Positions 1 through 12,570 of a DNA stretch of 64,000 nt are shown here, piece after piece. Origin of the DNA: Anarhynchus alexandrinus (taxonomy: Eukaryota; Chordata; Aves; Charadriiformes; Charadriidae); the NCBI GenBank assembly GCA_008711295.1, contig VUYV01000118.1:2494639-2558638 (forward strand), given 5' to 3'. The notes beneath the pieces were generated by a model that was not told the DNA's origin, did no database searches, and saw only the letters and a list, made by a program, of their open reading frames with translations. Numbering within the stretch: the first letter of the stretch is position 1; every line of letters starts with the position of its first letter. A program made the position numbers and the translations under genes.

Positions 1-137
1 GCCCCATCCCTGGAGGTGTTCAAGGCCAGGTTGGACAGGGCTTGGAGCAACCTGGGCTGGTGGGAGGTGTCCCTGCCCAGGGCAGGGGGTGGCACTGGGT
101 GGTCTTCAAGGTCCCTTCCATTCTATGACTCTATGAT
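1..137 (+). mobile_element. CR1 LINE 3' end, cut by the window start
   Basis: This is the 3' terminal part of a bird CR1 non-LTR retrotransposon in sense orientation. It contains the CR1 phrase GGAGGTGTTCAAGGCCAGG, then GGTCTTCAAGGTCCCTTCCA, and ends in TTCTATGACTCTATGAT, the family's short terminal repeat. It closely matches the CR1 at 63807-63957 in the same window but lacks the roughly 15 bases that normally lie between CCTTCCA and the terminal repeat. The element continues leftward outside the window. It is a non-coding relic here. Confidence 0.93.
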
Positions 138-2180
138 GTCGGAACCAGGATCAATTCCTACTGGGTTCAGGCTGAAAATTATCATTATTAGCAGCATGTA
201 TGAATTTTGATTGCTTAGGGCTTTAAAGACATAGGTGCTGCTTTCTTTTGTTGTTTTGTTCCTTTGGTGTAAACAAAGAGATCTCGATTTTAATGTTTCC
301 AGTCTCCCCTTCGCACAACCTGTCCACATTCCCAACTTTGCAGTCAGCACCTTTCTTTCCCAAAGCTGCCAACCTTCGCAAGACTCATTTACAAGAGGAA
401 AAGAAAAACTGTTTTAGAACCTTTGAGGGGATGTAGCTCTGTATTATTTCCTTACAGAGGTGAGAGGGTACCTGCAAATCCACCGATATGCAGGGAAATT
501 CCTACAGACGCCTGGAAGATTGAGCCCACATGTCCCAGCTTTCCCACTGCCTCACGCAGACGTGCCGCCCTCACCCTATAAGTAAACCCCCCCAAGACCT
601 CACATATAGGGTGTATTATGCCACTGAAGTGAATGATCTGTCCTCTTTTTTGCCTAATTTTTTTTGGTCAGTGTGCAGAAGGTTTTGTCCCCTGGGTCCC
701 CTTCTCCCTCTGCCCACCCCTCAAAGGGAATGAACTTATAAACAGAGGAAAGACATTGCACAAGAAGCCAAGAATCTCTTTTGCTGACCACAAGCTGGAA
801 GGTTTTGTATCCCTTTTCCACTGCCCAGCACCTTTTGTTCCCAAGTCTGTTTATTTTAATGTTTCTGTATAAAATTAATGCTTGTGAAAAATAAGGGCTT
901 ACTAGAACCACCTGCTGGAGCCAGGACTGGTGGAGGTAGACTCTGTACAGGGTTCTTTCTGAAGTGGCTTTGCCTGCACGCCTACGTTTTCAGTTGCTGT
1001 GCTCTCTGTACTTGAATGTGGCAATCACCCCATTGCAAAAAAACACATTTAAAAATGCAATTTTCATTGCTGACCTGCAACAACCTTTGTTACTCCACAT
1101 CCCTTCCTGAGCAAGGAAAGACTGTTACCCACATGTGGCCACCTCCAAATTCCATATAGATTTTTTGTGGCATTTAACTGGGATAAAGATGAGACCCTCT
1201 GAATTAATCTTCACTTAAACACCTAAACAACACCTAAAAAGATCTGTGAACCTTTGTCCTTAAGCATTGCTTGTAGCACCGGAGACCCCTCACCTTCAGG
1301 CTTGCTTATTATTTATGGCAAATGGAGATGTATTTTTAGTGCAAAATTAGGAACTTCCTTTTATTTATGTCCTTACCTATTAGCCATTCCCAAATTTATA
1401 AAAAGAAAGAAGATAATCCTTACATTCTGAGAAAATAAGTGTTCTGTTCTGCCACAGAATTCTTTTCTGAGCTTCGGTAAAATACTTTTAGCCTTATACG
1501 TTCTCGTATGAATCTGTAAGTCACGAAGTAAAGGAATGGTCCACTTTCCTGATGGGGTTGTGAGCTCCCTGCCCTGCAGCAGGGATCCCACAGCTGGATC
1601 TACAGACAAGCACGGGTAATAACCTAAAATGCAAACCCTCTTATACTTAGTAGGTACGGTAGGATACCATGGTTAAAAACCCTGCCGTGGGCCACGTTCT
1701 GGCCTGTGGACAAGACTTTTTAAAATCATGGTCTTGTATATTACAGGAAAAGACTGTGCATAAGCAATGCCATATAACTAGGAAGATTTTTAGGGATGCT
1801 TAGCGTGTGCCTCCCCCATAGATTAGTGTACTCTAAGGTCGCTCAGCGCTGTCAGCCGAGTTATTTGGAGACCACCTTACAGAGGTGCTTACCATTAGAC
1901 ATTCCAACCTGGAAACGCGGGCTGAGTCCTGCTGACACCTTCACTGTCACGGCTATCAAATGTGTTGGGTTTGCATTGCTAGGAACGGCGCAGCCCGCGC
2001 TTTCATCCTTGCAATGCTTTTTTGGCAGTTTCTGCAAAAGCTTTAAAATGGATTCAACAGAGATGAATTGTCCCTGGCTGCACAAGCCAACAGGTAGAAG
2101 GTGTTTGGTCTTCTTTCACTGTTACACTCGACTCGCAAAGACCCAATAGCTGTGTGGATCAATAACCCCTGTGTTTTCAG
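138..2180. other. Non-coding stretch, nothing recognised
   Basis: AT-rich single-copy-looking DNA. Open frames are short (the longest about 117 codons at 1796-2149), overlap on both strands and resemble no protein I know. I see no repeat, splice-framed exon or RNA gene. Confidence 0.6.
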
Positions 2181-2540
2181 CCCATGCTTATTAAAGGTGG
2201 TGCATGGAAAAAAAATAAGAAACTTTCTCTATTTATATCTGGAACTTAATGAAGTGAAATTATCACAGCCGACAGGCGCTAGTGTTGTAATTCAGAGACA
2301 TGGCTTGGCTTGGAGGGATCTGCAGGCTGTTTTTATTCCAAATAATAAAAAAAAAAGACTGAAACCTAATCCTCTAATCAGTTCCAATTTACATATTCGC
2401 GGGTCTTATTTCCAGCCTGCTGGAAGAAAAAAAGATAGTGTTGGAGTCACGAAGCGATTATTTGATTAAGTAATTATTAATCCCAGAGTGCTCTGATTAA
2501 TTCCGAGCAAGTTAAACAAACGTATTGGAGCTGGGCTGGT
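2181..2540. other. Candidate conserved non-coding element (enhancer-like)
   Basis: A dense cluster of homeodomain-type sites is visible. TAATTATTAATCCC lies at 2471-2484 and includes a TAATCCC bicoid/OTX/PITX-type site. TGATTAATT lies at 2493-2501, with GATTATTTGATTAAG just before it. The flank also holds several AT-rich tracts and no reading frame of note. Such clusters are typical of deeply conserved vertebrate enhancers, but conservation cannot be measured from one sequence. The boundaries are approximate. Confidence 0.3.
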
Positions 2541-5500
2541 CACCTTCACGCCATTGTAACATGTAGGGGCAAAACTCGTGTAGATATATTTTTACCTGCT
2601 CTACACTGAGGAGTTTTGTTCACTGAAGGTCTCCCATTCACTTCCCAAGGGGTTAATACTCTGCTAAATGAAGTGTTACAAATTTGAATTTTATCTGTGG
2701 CTAACTGCAATACCAAATGCTGATCTTTATTTTCAGACTGGAAACTCCATCCTGGATCTGTGCGCAATTCATTTTTTACATGTTTAAATAATTTTTTTTT
2801 AAAAAAAAAAGGAAGAAGAAAAACTCTGAATGTATTTTTTAACAACTTTTTACCAACTGCCCTGAATCTACCACGTAGGTTATGTTGTATCTGAGAGTGC
2901 CTCAAAGTACAGTATATCCACTGATTTCAAGAGAGTTGAGATACACACTTTGAAATATTGTTTTTCTTCTGAAAAAAAGAAGGGAACACTGAGAGGAAAC
3001 AAGCCTGGAACTTATGTTTGCTAGTTGTATTGGAGTTTATGTATTTTATTCTAACATGCTAAAATCTCTTGCAGTTGGTTGCTGTATTTAATCAGACACA
3101 CACACACACACAGAGACACAAAACCCCTCCTCAAATTCACTCTGCTGTTCACTTCAGCTTAAAAGCTGCCCTTCAAGCCAGGCCTTTTTCAGTCTCTCCA
3201 TTTTCCTTCACTTATCCCTCATCCAGAAAAAAAGCTTAGGAAAATAGAAAGATGATGTATAATAAGCCCACGATAAATAAATCTGCAGGATACTGCATCG
3301 AAGGAAGAGGTGAGAAGCGCAGCAGGGCACACCTTACCAAAGACAGCTTGTGAACATCTTCTTGCTATGACTGAAGTCAATTTATGTCACGGGGTGATGT
3401 TGCACTAAAAAGCAGAGTTAGTCAAACGTCTCAGTTGTTCTAAAAATGCTGATAAAAGCACCGTTACTGACTAGGGACAGAAGAAAGCAATTAGACTTCA
3501 ACATGGTGGGGTTGTGTCAGATCAATAGATTATGGAAGTGTATTTGTTATTCATTGTCCATTATTTTACTGCTTAACCGTATCTTCTCATCTGATCTTAC
3601 GTCCAGATCCATCTGGTTAACCACATTACACAAGTGACGAATATTTGGAATCAAGAGTTTTCAAGCAATTTGGAGACTGAGACTGGCTTCAGCATGATTT
3701 GTTAATGAAACACAATATTCATAACAAACAATTCTTCCTGTAAGCATTCTTAACGACCCAAGTCTTTCCATCAGCATGGTCCAGCAATAACTCCAAGTAA
3801 TAAATCTCAACTCTCCTGATTAAAATGAGTTTTTAAATTCCCTTTACAATTTTTAAATCAGAAAAATATAATTTATCTTCACGGAAGATGGTTTTGATTT
3901 TTTCGTTTTGGTTTGGTTTGTTTTATGTTATTGCTTGTGGATTAGAACAGAGAGCTCCCAACTCACTTTAGTTTGAATATTCATCATCCCTTTTGAAGAA
4001 ATCACGCAGTCTGCACATTGCTGCAGCGTGAGTAAATGCCTGGTCCCAGGCAATCCTCATGGCTGAAACTTCCTCAGTGAGTTCAGAAATACCGATTTCC
4101 TTCAATACAGACTACTGTATTTCAGCTGAGCACATGGAGGGATGAAAAAATATCAGATGCCCAGTCTGCTGGGGAATTCAGCATGGATGAACCAGTAGAG
4201 GACGAGAGCAGTGACCCAAGGCTGCAATTGAAACGGCTCCTCATGAGCAATAACGAGCAGAGTAATTATGGTAAACGACACTATGCAATGAGTGAGTAAT
4301 GGACACAGATCCAGCTCTTCCCTGTCTCTTATGGTGGGATGTGAGGTTGAAACAGCTCAGCTTTTGAGGGAAGAAAATATTCAGAGGTTTTGTTTGAGAA
4401 AGATGAAAGCTTCTGTTTTGAGTGAAATGGAAAGTTTTGCTTCTCCTCTGTTCTAGTGACGTCTTTGCCTCAGTCATCTGGGCAGTATTTTAGCATCTTA
4501 TAGCACAGCATTAACTAAAGGCAATCAAAATCTGCCCAAACCATGACACGGAGCCAAAATAATTAATTCAGATTTATTAATCAAAAAATAGCCTGAAGTA
4601 CCTTAGGAATGACAATAAACACACAAAATCAACCTTCTTCCTGGAAAATGTTGATTTTGATTTCTCTTCAGAAAATATTTCCTTCAAAATCTTTTTCGCA
4701 GCTCTCTGCGTGACTCCTGCCTCCCGCTTGAGACTTCAGGAGAACCCAGGGAACCACGCTCTGCCGAAGGAAATCCTTGGATTCAGGAAGGCTGCAGAGG
4801 ATGTAATTTAGGGCAGACTGCAGCCATGACTGCAATGTGCTACAAAATCTGTCTGCAACACGGTGGAGAACGTATGAGGAAGGCTGTAAGAATGTAACCA
4901 ACAACCTCACTCTCTTTCAAAACCTTCCAAGTTTGAAGGAAACTACTAGTCAATGCAGAGATCTCCAGAAAGAAAATAAGTGCTTAAAGTGTGGTTTTAT
5001 ATTTTTTTTTGTTCTGAGATCACGAAATCTTTCTGCTTCTTTGACTTGCTGTCACGCTTATGAGGCGCCGTCAAACCCAGTGAAGGAATCTCACTGGTCT
5101 CTGGGCTGAGATTTCAGCCTGAAAATGAAAGGGAAAAAGGTGGACAGTTCAAATGCTTCTGACAATAGATCTAGAATATCACCTGCCTGCTCCAAGCCGA
5201 GTCCGGCTCAGCTCCAGAGCCGAGGCATCACACATCTTTGGGGGATCCCTGGCACACACGTCCCACACTGGCTGGGACCACCCATCATTTTCTGTAGCTC
5301 TCCAAATGCAAAACTTCTTTTCTTTAGGGTTTGAAAGAATGTTTTTCAAGTTATGATCTGGCAATAGCTCGCTTGGCTTATTTAGCATGAACCTTTCTTT
5401 GTTTGATAAGCAAAGGTGGCCAAATAACACAGATACTGACTTGTAAATATCTTCCTGAAGAACAACATGGAGCACCGTGTATTTTGTTAACCACTGGGTC

Positions 5501-5990
5501 AGATAATTGACTGTTCAGAAATGTCTGAAAGCCCCTTGACTTCTTGTGAAAACTCTAGAGTTGAGATAAGCTTTGATAAAAGGCAGGCAGAACAGTCACT
5601 ACCCACTTAAGTGAATATAAGAGTTGAAAACTTCCGTAAAACATGGGCATACACTACCCTGAAGTCTCATATAAGAACACTATGGCATCTGAAACACGTG
5701 TCAAGAAGGACTTGGAAGAGACAACACGAACCATATCAGCTTGACCACAGGTTCTCCACAGACAATTAGCAATGTACCACCTCAGCTGATGAGCTCGTGG
5801 CAGCTAGACACTCGGTGAAATCAGATGAGAAAAGATTTATATTTGTCTGGTGCTCCATAATGACCAGAGCTGGGAGGTTTCCTTCAGCCCAGTCCCAAAG
5901 TAATGTGTATGCTTCTTTAACCTTTTTAGTTTAAAATCACCTCATACCTAATGGACCAAAAAAGAACTACTAATAATCTGAGAGGGCGGA
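2541..5990. other. Non-coding stretch with one short (AC)n
   Basis: No gene or clear mobile element is seen. The only simple repeat of note is an AC dinucleotide run at 3096-3112. Short open frames (such as 4837-5109) have no recognisable product. Confidence 0.6.
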
Positions 5991-6110
5991 ATAGAAAATC
6001 TGTCAGCCTGAGTCAGACTATTGGACCATCAAGCCCAGTATCCTGTCTCTGAAATGCTGTCAGTATCTGACACTTCAGGCTTAGTTGGGATAATAAAACA
6101 TTTTCCTCAA
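5991..6110. repeat. Possible ancient amniote interspersed repeat fragment
   Basis: The stretch with GAGTCAGACTATTGGACCAT followed by CAAGCCCAGTATCCTGTCTC and a degenerate tail resembles an old interspersed repeat whose core reads 'ggaccatc-tagcccagtatcctgtct' in many reptile and bird genomes. I recall the motif rather than a named consensus, so family and orientation are left open. Confidence 0.35.
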
Positions 6111-6460
6111 CCTTATGTAACATCTCGGCCTGGCAGAGAGCAGATTTAAACATTGATTGCTTTCCACTCCCCTCTGTCCCATGAATGTGAATCTGACTCT
6201 TTTCCAAAATGAACAACTCTGATGAGCTGGAATTGGTTTCTGGGCAGGATGGGAAAAGCTCCTCTCTCGTTACTCATTCCTGGATAGATCTGCTAAACCT
6301 TTGCCTCCTAAAAGGGGGACTTGAATTACAATACATAAAACTTCATCCGCAAAATTCTGGGTGCCCAAGGACACCTTTTCATGGAAGGTGGAAATGCATG
6401 TCGTAAGACTTCATGTCTAGTCACTTTATTTTTCCCCCATCATGTCTACTTCCTTTATTT
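6111..6460. other. Non-coding stretch, nothing recognised
   Basis: No repeat, exon or RNA gene is seen between the possible old repeat on the left and the enhancer-like stretch on the right. Confidence 0.55.
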
Positions 6461-6800
6461 TTTTATTTGTTTAAGCTCTCCATTAGTTTATTAGCTTGAC
6501 AGCAGCCCAGTTAATTAGACCGTCTTCCCTCCCCCAGCATAAGTGGTGTATTAGGCTCCCCGAATGCACACAAAATTTAGTGCTGCTGCTGGGGCACTTC
6601 TCAAAACAAATAAAAGATTTGCAAACCAGCCACCAAGCATCCAACGTAATTAAACTGCATTTGTTACTTTTTCGGCACTCGCACACAATCGAGGCCTTGT
6701 ACGAAGCAAGCACTCCCCAATCAGGCTGTTTTTCTTTTGGAGGGAAGAGTGCCAGGAGTCTTACCACCCCGGGTAACATAAGATCTCAACGAGCAGCAAA
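6461..6800. other. Candidate conserved non-coding element (enhancer-like)
   Basis: This low-complexity-free stretch contains TTAATTAG at 6511-6518, GTAATTAAAC near 6646-6655 and further TTAG/ATTA cores. It has no decayed-repeat signature and only chance-length overlapping frames on both strands (98 and 108 codons). The balanced composition and homeodomain sites suggest a constrained regulatory element. This is an inference from texture only. Confidence 0.33.
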
Positions 6801-9800
6801 TGGACAGTCGCAGCCGGAGTGAATGGACTGTGGGGAGATCTATATGAATGCGAATATCTAGAGAGAGAGCTATAGATATATGCAAACATGCACATACAGG
6901 GGAGTATAGTTCTTTAGGGGGCAGGGGGGAAAGCAGTGGAAAGCCTCCTAGAAATTACTGCTCCATGCACAGGTATGTAAATGACTCTGGAGTCTTGCTG
7001 TCCACCACCTCAATCAATTACAAGGTTATTCAAGATAAAACAAACACCATTTCAATTAACTGCATATACAGCAGTGGTTAGAGGCACAGGCAGGGAAGAG
7101 GAAGTGGGAGGAATTTTTGGAAAATGGAACTTTTTTCCTTCTTCTTCTGTAGATACGCACAAATAGAGGTTGCCTTGAGGTGCTGTGAGCACAGCCATGA
7201 ATGGTCTTAAACTCCAACCTAAAGCAGTCATGCTCTAAACGAAAAAGAAAATGAGGAGTGGGGAAAAAAAAAAGAAAAAAGAAGAGTGAGTGAGCCTTGA
7301 AACATCTGATTAATTTGTACTGGCTCAAATCAGCTATTTGCAAGAGCCAGTGGGAGCAGAAATTGGGACAGATGCTCAAGTATCACCGATTCTGTTGGAG
7401 ACAGGACCTGGCTAAGGTGTCCCTCAGCAATTCCACAGTGCAGTTCTGTGCGAGTAGAGCTTTCTTATCTGTATGCGTAGGAATCCTTGAAGCCTTGCAG
7501 TATTACGGCACAGCTGGATCACACAACCTGAATACAGCCTGCAAATTTAGTAGTGGTTTGAGATGACAGAGTAGTGATGAAGACATGGGGACTGGACACA
7601 TAACATCAGGGGTCATTTCCCATTTTTGCCACATACTTCTTGCCTAGTGCTGATTTTACCTCTTTTCTTAACTTTTGACGTTTCTGTGCAACAGGCAACT
7701 CTTTCAACCTTTACCTGCCTGATGCATTTACAATATGATCTTTTCAGTCCACCAGCAGTGTTCCACTCAACAGAGGCCTCATTCTCACTTGGGTACATGT
7801 GTGCCACTGGACCATAAATCAGGTACTCTGATCATAATACATCATGTTCTACATGACCAGAGGCATCCGCTCTCCAAGGACATGGCTGTTTGAAAACAGG
7901 GCACATAACGTCTGGCACGTTATTGATCGAATGAAATTTCATTCTCTATCTTTCTGGGAATTGGCCATGACTATATTTTAATTGTTATTTGTCAATTGAA
8001 ATGATGGACTAAAAATTTCTGGTCAAAAGGTCTGTCTCGCAGACTGTTCACCTGCAATCAATACAGTGTTCAACAGGAGATTTACATGATTTTTCTACTT
8101 CTTTGGCTGATGTAGTGAAACAGTTATGATCAACTGGCTTTTTGAAAAAAATCATTCATTATTAATCAAATATTGCTTTCTAGATGAAATACACCCAGGC
8201 CAGGAGATAGGAATAAAATTTATAGCTCCAACACCATAAATCACCTTCCAGTCTCTTGCAGCTATGCTCATGACCATGAGCAATAAATTTATTGCAGTTA
8301 TTTCATCGATGACTTCAGACACAATAACTGACGGTGAGCCTGCTCCTAGCCCAGTGCAATAAGAAGGAAAAACAGGTGTATTTTGAAGACCTTCACATTA
8401 GTTTTGTTTTGGAGGGTATTAGAAGTTTGTTGCACTTCCATGCCTCCTTTCACATCACTTTAACTTATAGTTGTGACAGACCAGAAACATCTACTTTCTC
8501 ACTTATTGTGGTCCCACCTAATGAGCAGTAACTTCTTGGGAGCAAACTCCACACTTAAGCCATGTCAACCTTCTCTTTGCTGACTACAAGAAGGGAATAA
8601 AATCTTGAATTTGGGGAGGAATGGAATCAAATCTAGAGCTGGTAACTAGCATTCCTTCTGCAAAGATTCAAACCTCAAACCCCTGAAATCTAAAGAGGTA
8701 GTTGCATGGTGGACATATTTAGGAAGACGAGGTCCCAATCCTGGCCTTGATTTCAATGCCTAATGGAACTCAGAAACACCGACTCTTCCCAATCCCTCTT
8801 CTCTTTGAAAAACGCTTTTTCCTCTTCTCCAGTAGACCCACTGCCAAGAGCCACCCTAAACATCAAGTCAGAGATCCCTGCTGGAGCACAGACACAGCTT
8901 TGGGTTTTTTGTGTATTTCCCAGGACTATTAACAGAGGAATATAATGAGAAATGAACTGAGGTTAAAGAATTCAGTACCTCGTGTATTTTCACTAAAAAC
9001 ACTGACTGCATCAGGGGACCTGCCAAGAGGAGAGTTTAATATCGTATGAAAAGGAAGAATTTTCATAATGGTACTTGGCAGCGCCTGCATCCCCCCACGA
9101 ATGAAGCTGTTGGTGCTGTCTCTCCTCCTCTCTTCTATTCTCTCTCTCCCCTCAGCCCAATGGCAGGACAAGGTGTTTTCATTTTGAAGTAACTGGGAAC
9201 TATAAGACCTAAGCTTGTTTCCAGCACTGGCCTGCTGGGCAGCGCTGGGCAACCCTTCAAGGGGGTGGGGGACTCATACCACCTACATTTAAGCGCCTCA
9301 GTGAGGAAGGTGCTTTGAGAAAGCAGCTTTTCAGGCTACGTAGTTTCTGTGTAGTTAAAAGGGAGAAAGTGGATCCAGAAGGCCCCTTGGAGTACCTAAA
9401 AATTTTAGCCTGTGTGAACCTCTTTCCTTGGTTTCCAGATCTAAACAGTGGACCAAAACAATTACTTTCTTTATAGATTTGAGATTTTTTGGTCAAAACT
9501 ACAGATGCAGGAAGAATCACCTGAGCCATTAAGACCCCTGCAGCTCCAAACAAACCAGCTACTAATGCTCAGTCCAGAAGGATACAGCAAATAATACACA
9601 TTTTGCCTTCTATTCTATCTCTCACATGCCATATATATCCCAATATCTGGCAACAAACATAAGACTTTCGGTATAAAAGATAATCATGTGTTGAATGAGA
9701 AGGTTCAGGAAAGATGAAAGCAATCACTAATGTTTTGAGCTTCTGCAAAAACAGGGAGTTTGTAATAGGAAAAGGTTTACATCATGTTCAGAAATGAATC

Positions 9801-11700
9801 ACTTCCCACACTTCAGAGGAAGACAAAAAAAGCCCTCAGCAAAACAATATCCAGCCCTGAAGGCAGCTTCTCAAACTAACCTGGTGAAAAAAATTGATTC
9901 CTGGCCTCAAACCTGTCTGTTATTGAGCAAATAAGGAATATCTGTAATAAATAGAATGTCTGTAAGCTCTGGTGATCCCTTAGACTTCCCGTTCAGATCC
10001 TGCAGAGAAAGTCTGTTCTCTCAAGCAGACCTCTGCTAAAGGAAAATTGCTTCACATAACCACAGAGAGGACTGAGTGGGGAAGGTGCTCATGAGATTAG
10101 AAATCAGGAACATTGTGTTTGGCTACAGAATTTAAGGGATGTGCCCTGGACAAAGAGAACTGCCAAAATACTTCCTGTGAAGGAGAAACATGTTGATATG
10201 ACTATTATGTTTCTGATATCTTGTGCTAAAGTAACCAATGGTCAAACTGGGTGAAATGCAGGCCAGGTTGGCTTCTTTTTGGTTTAGCCATTAATGCTTC
10301 AGAAGCAGCTATGCTTGGCTGGATCTAACTATCGATGGGTGATGCTGTACCCCACAGTGCTGGTAGAGACAGAAACATGGATGTTATTTTAATTATATTA
10401 TACCCTATGCTACGTAGAAATGTCTGCAGTGCAGCCTCCTAACTTCCAGATTAGAAGATAAACCCACACAACAGAAGCTGTGACTGTAATGTGCTGTCCC
10501 ACATATTCTCTTTCATCTTATTTTGTTGCAACAGAAAAAAAACAGAAAGTTTCAGCCATTCTGACTTAGGGCATCTCCACTTTTGCTGCTTGTTTAAGCC
10601 TCTCTGAATATCATTGGGTTAACTTAGGTCAAACCGCATGGCAAAATACTCCAAGCAAGTCAGAGGTCAAAGTCTTAATTCTTGATTTCTGTTGGATAGA
10701 AAATCTCTCAGGAATACTTTCTGGAAAAGTATTGAGAACTGATGAAAAATTTTTCTTTCTCCTTCTTTAATTACTATTTTCAACTTCCACTTCAGATTCT
10801 GATTAGGAATAACTGATTCTCTTATATCTGGTGACTCTTCCTGAATTGCCCAATTCTGATTATACTCAGACATGCACTCCAATAGTGGTCTGTGTTATGT
10901 ATTCTCTTACAGAGCTGTTTGTTCCCCTGTTTCTCACTCCCATCTGTTCAGAAATTTCATGCTATGAAAAAAGAGCAAATAAAATAGAAATTGATACATT
11001 GGAAAGGGATAATAATATGTTTTCTAACAGAGCTCAAATGTTCTTGATCTATTATGCTTTACTATGCCGTCGGCACTAGTTCTCCGTGAACAAGTAGCCG
11101 CTGTAGCTGAAACTGGGCCCACTCCCTCACAATGGACGGATCTCAAACAGTTTTATCATTTTGATTCACTGTGGAGTTGAAGTTTTTTTCTGACTCAAAA
11201 CAAGCTAAAAGCTGACAGGGTGCCCCAGCGTCGCTTATTAGGTAGAACAAATCATGAAACAAAATTCTTGTATGAAAAAGTTCCAACATGAATACAACAA
11301 TTCCTTGTGGTGACAGGGAAGAGCAATAGTCAAAACCCACTCACTTCAGACGACATGTGCAAATTCAAACTATCCCGTCAAGATTTCTGGGGCTTAACAG
11401 CCCCCCTCAGGGAACCACTCAAATCCTGCGGCAATAAAACCCAGCACACTTACTTCATTTTCACTGAGAGTCCTACTATAAAGTAAGCAAGCAGAAAAGT
11501 ACCCTGGAATAAGGATTACAGAATGTAACTCTTCCTTCAGGGATGATGGCAGGGCCCTCATTCACAAGTGATAAATGTCAGTGCTCTTCCATCTGCAACC
11601 TTTTTAAACCATTTTGAGGGACGATGCCAGCGCATGTCATGGCGCTACACAGCCCGCGATGACATGGGGGGCCGGGGCAGGAGATTGAGTGTGTCATGGG
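6801..11700. other. Non-coding stretch, nothing recognised
   Basis: About 4.9 kb of AT-rich sequence with A-rich and GA-rich spots (for example near 7262-7290). I see no gene, RNA or clear transposon. All open frames are at or below about 107 codons and look random. Confidence 0.6.
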
Positions 11701-11712
11701 GGAGTTGTCCTA

Positions 11713-11744
11713 TTTTTTTTTTTTATTTTTTATTTTTTTTTTTT
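11713..11744. repeat. T-rich low-complexity tract
   Basis: Two long T runs interrupted by TATTTT lie about 0.5 kb upstream of the CpG island. It is a simple homopolymer-like tract, possibly the tail of an old insertion on the opposite strand, but nothing around it identifies an element. Confidence 0.7.
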
Positions 11745-12030
11745 AACAAAATGAGGTGCCCCAGGGGAAAGTCAGCAGTTAGAAGCGGCCCCACCTGAGT
11801 GTGTCTTGGGAGGAAGCCTACTGCCTCATATTTTTTAAAAGGAAAAAAAAAATTATAATAATAGAGCAGAGCCAAAAATATCAAGCTGTTCATAGCTGTT
11901 AAAAAGCCAGGGAAAGCTGAGTCGCACCCGTTCAGTGTTGTTCTTCCAAACAAGCTGACCACCCTCCCTTCATAATATTTTATTTATTAAAGCAAAAGTT
12001 GCCCCACTGGAATAAAATTATGTTATAGTC

Positions 12031-12100
12031 ATATGCATATATATATATGTATGCATGCATATATATATATGTATGTATGCATACACACACACACATATAC
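12031..12100. repeat. AT/GTAT/AC compound microsatellite
   Basis: Alternating (AT)n, GTATGCATGC and (AC)n units make a 70-base compound simple repeat. The alternating purine-pyrimidine pattern could adopt cruciform or left-handed DNA. It sits about 130 bases upstream of the CpG island and is likely length-polymorphic. Confidence 0.85.
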
Positions 12101-12224
12101 TTATTTATGACTGTGTTTCCATACAGCATTCAGCCAGAAGGTCCCCCTACATTTTTTGGTGTGTGAACTGCTGAATTTGTTAGAATGAGAGAAGTTTAAA
12201 TGCTGTTGAAGGGAAGGAGGTACG

Positions 12225-12570
12225 GCTCAGGGAAGGCCCCAGGGCGCCACTCGCACCCCCAGGCCGCAGCAGGCCCCGCCGTTGCCGCAGCAACAGGGTG
12301 CCTCTCTCCCATTGGCCCGTGCTCCGGGGCGCGACGTAACGTAGCTCATCAGCCAATCAGCTTCCGGGGTTTCGCTTCCCCCAGGAGAGGCGCCGCGGTG
12401 ATGGCGGCCCCTGGGGCTGGGCCGGGAGGGAGGAGGACGGGGAGGAAGGCTCTCCCGAGGGAGAAGCCGGCAGAGAGGCGGACCGCCGGGAGGCGAACCG
12501 GCGCTGTGGCTTTGTGTGGGTATTACAGCGGCTGCTGCCTCTGTGCAAAGCTGCGAGCTCCCCACCTTCG
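12225..12570. promoter_or_regulatory. CpG-island promoter (TATA-less, two CCAAT boxes)
   Basis: I count 29 CpG dinucleotides by hand in 12241-12540, in sharp contrast to the AT-rich flanks. An inverted CCAAT box (ATTGG, 12311-12315) and a forward one (CCAAT, 12353-12357) lie about 42 bases apart, as in NF-Y promoters. Between them is a CRE-like CGACGTAA (12332-12339). An ETS-type CTTCCGG follows at 12361-12367, and a YY1-type ATGGCGGC at 12401-12408. No TATA box is seen. Together these match a vertebrate housekeeping-type promoter, and the element order suggests transcription toward +, though bidirectional firing is common for such islands. Which gene it serves cannot be read from the window. 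Confidence 0.8.

Noticed and set aside
12227..12565. 112-codon Pro/Arg-rich frame on the minus strand of the CpG island
   Set aside because: GC-rich DNA has few stop codons on either strand. The composition is that of a shadow frame.
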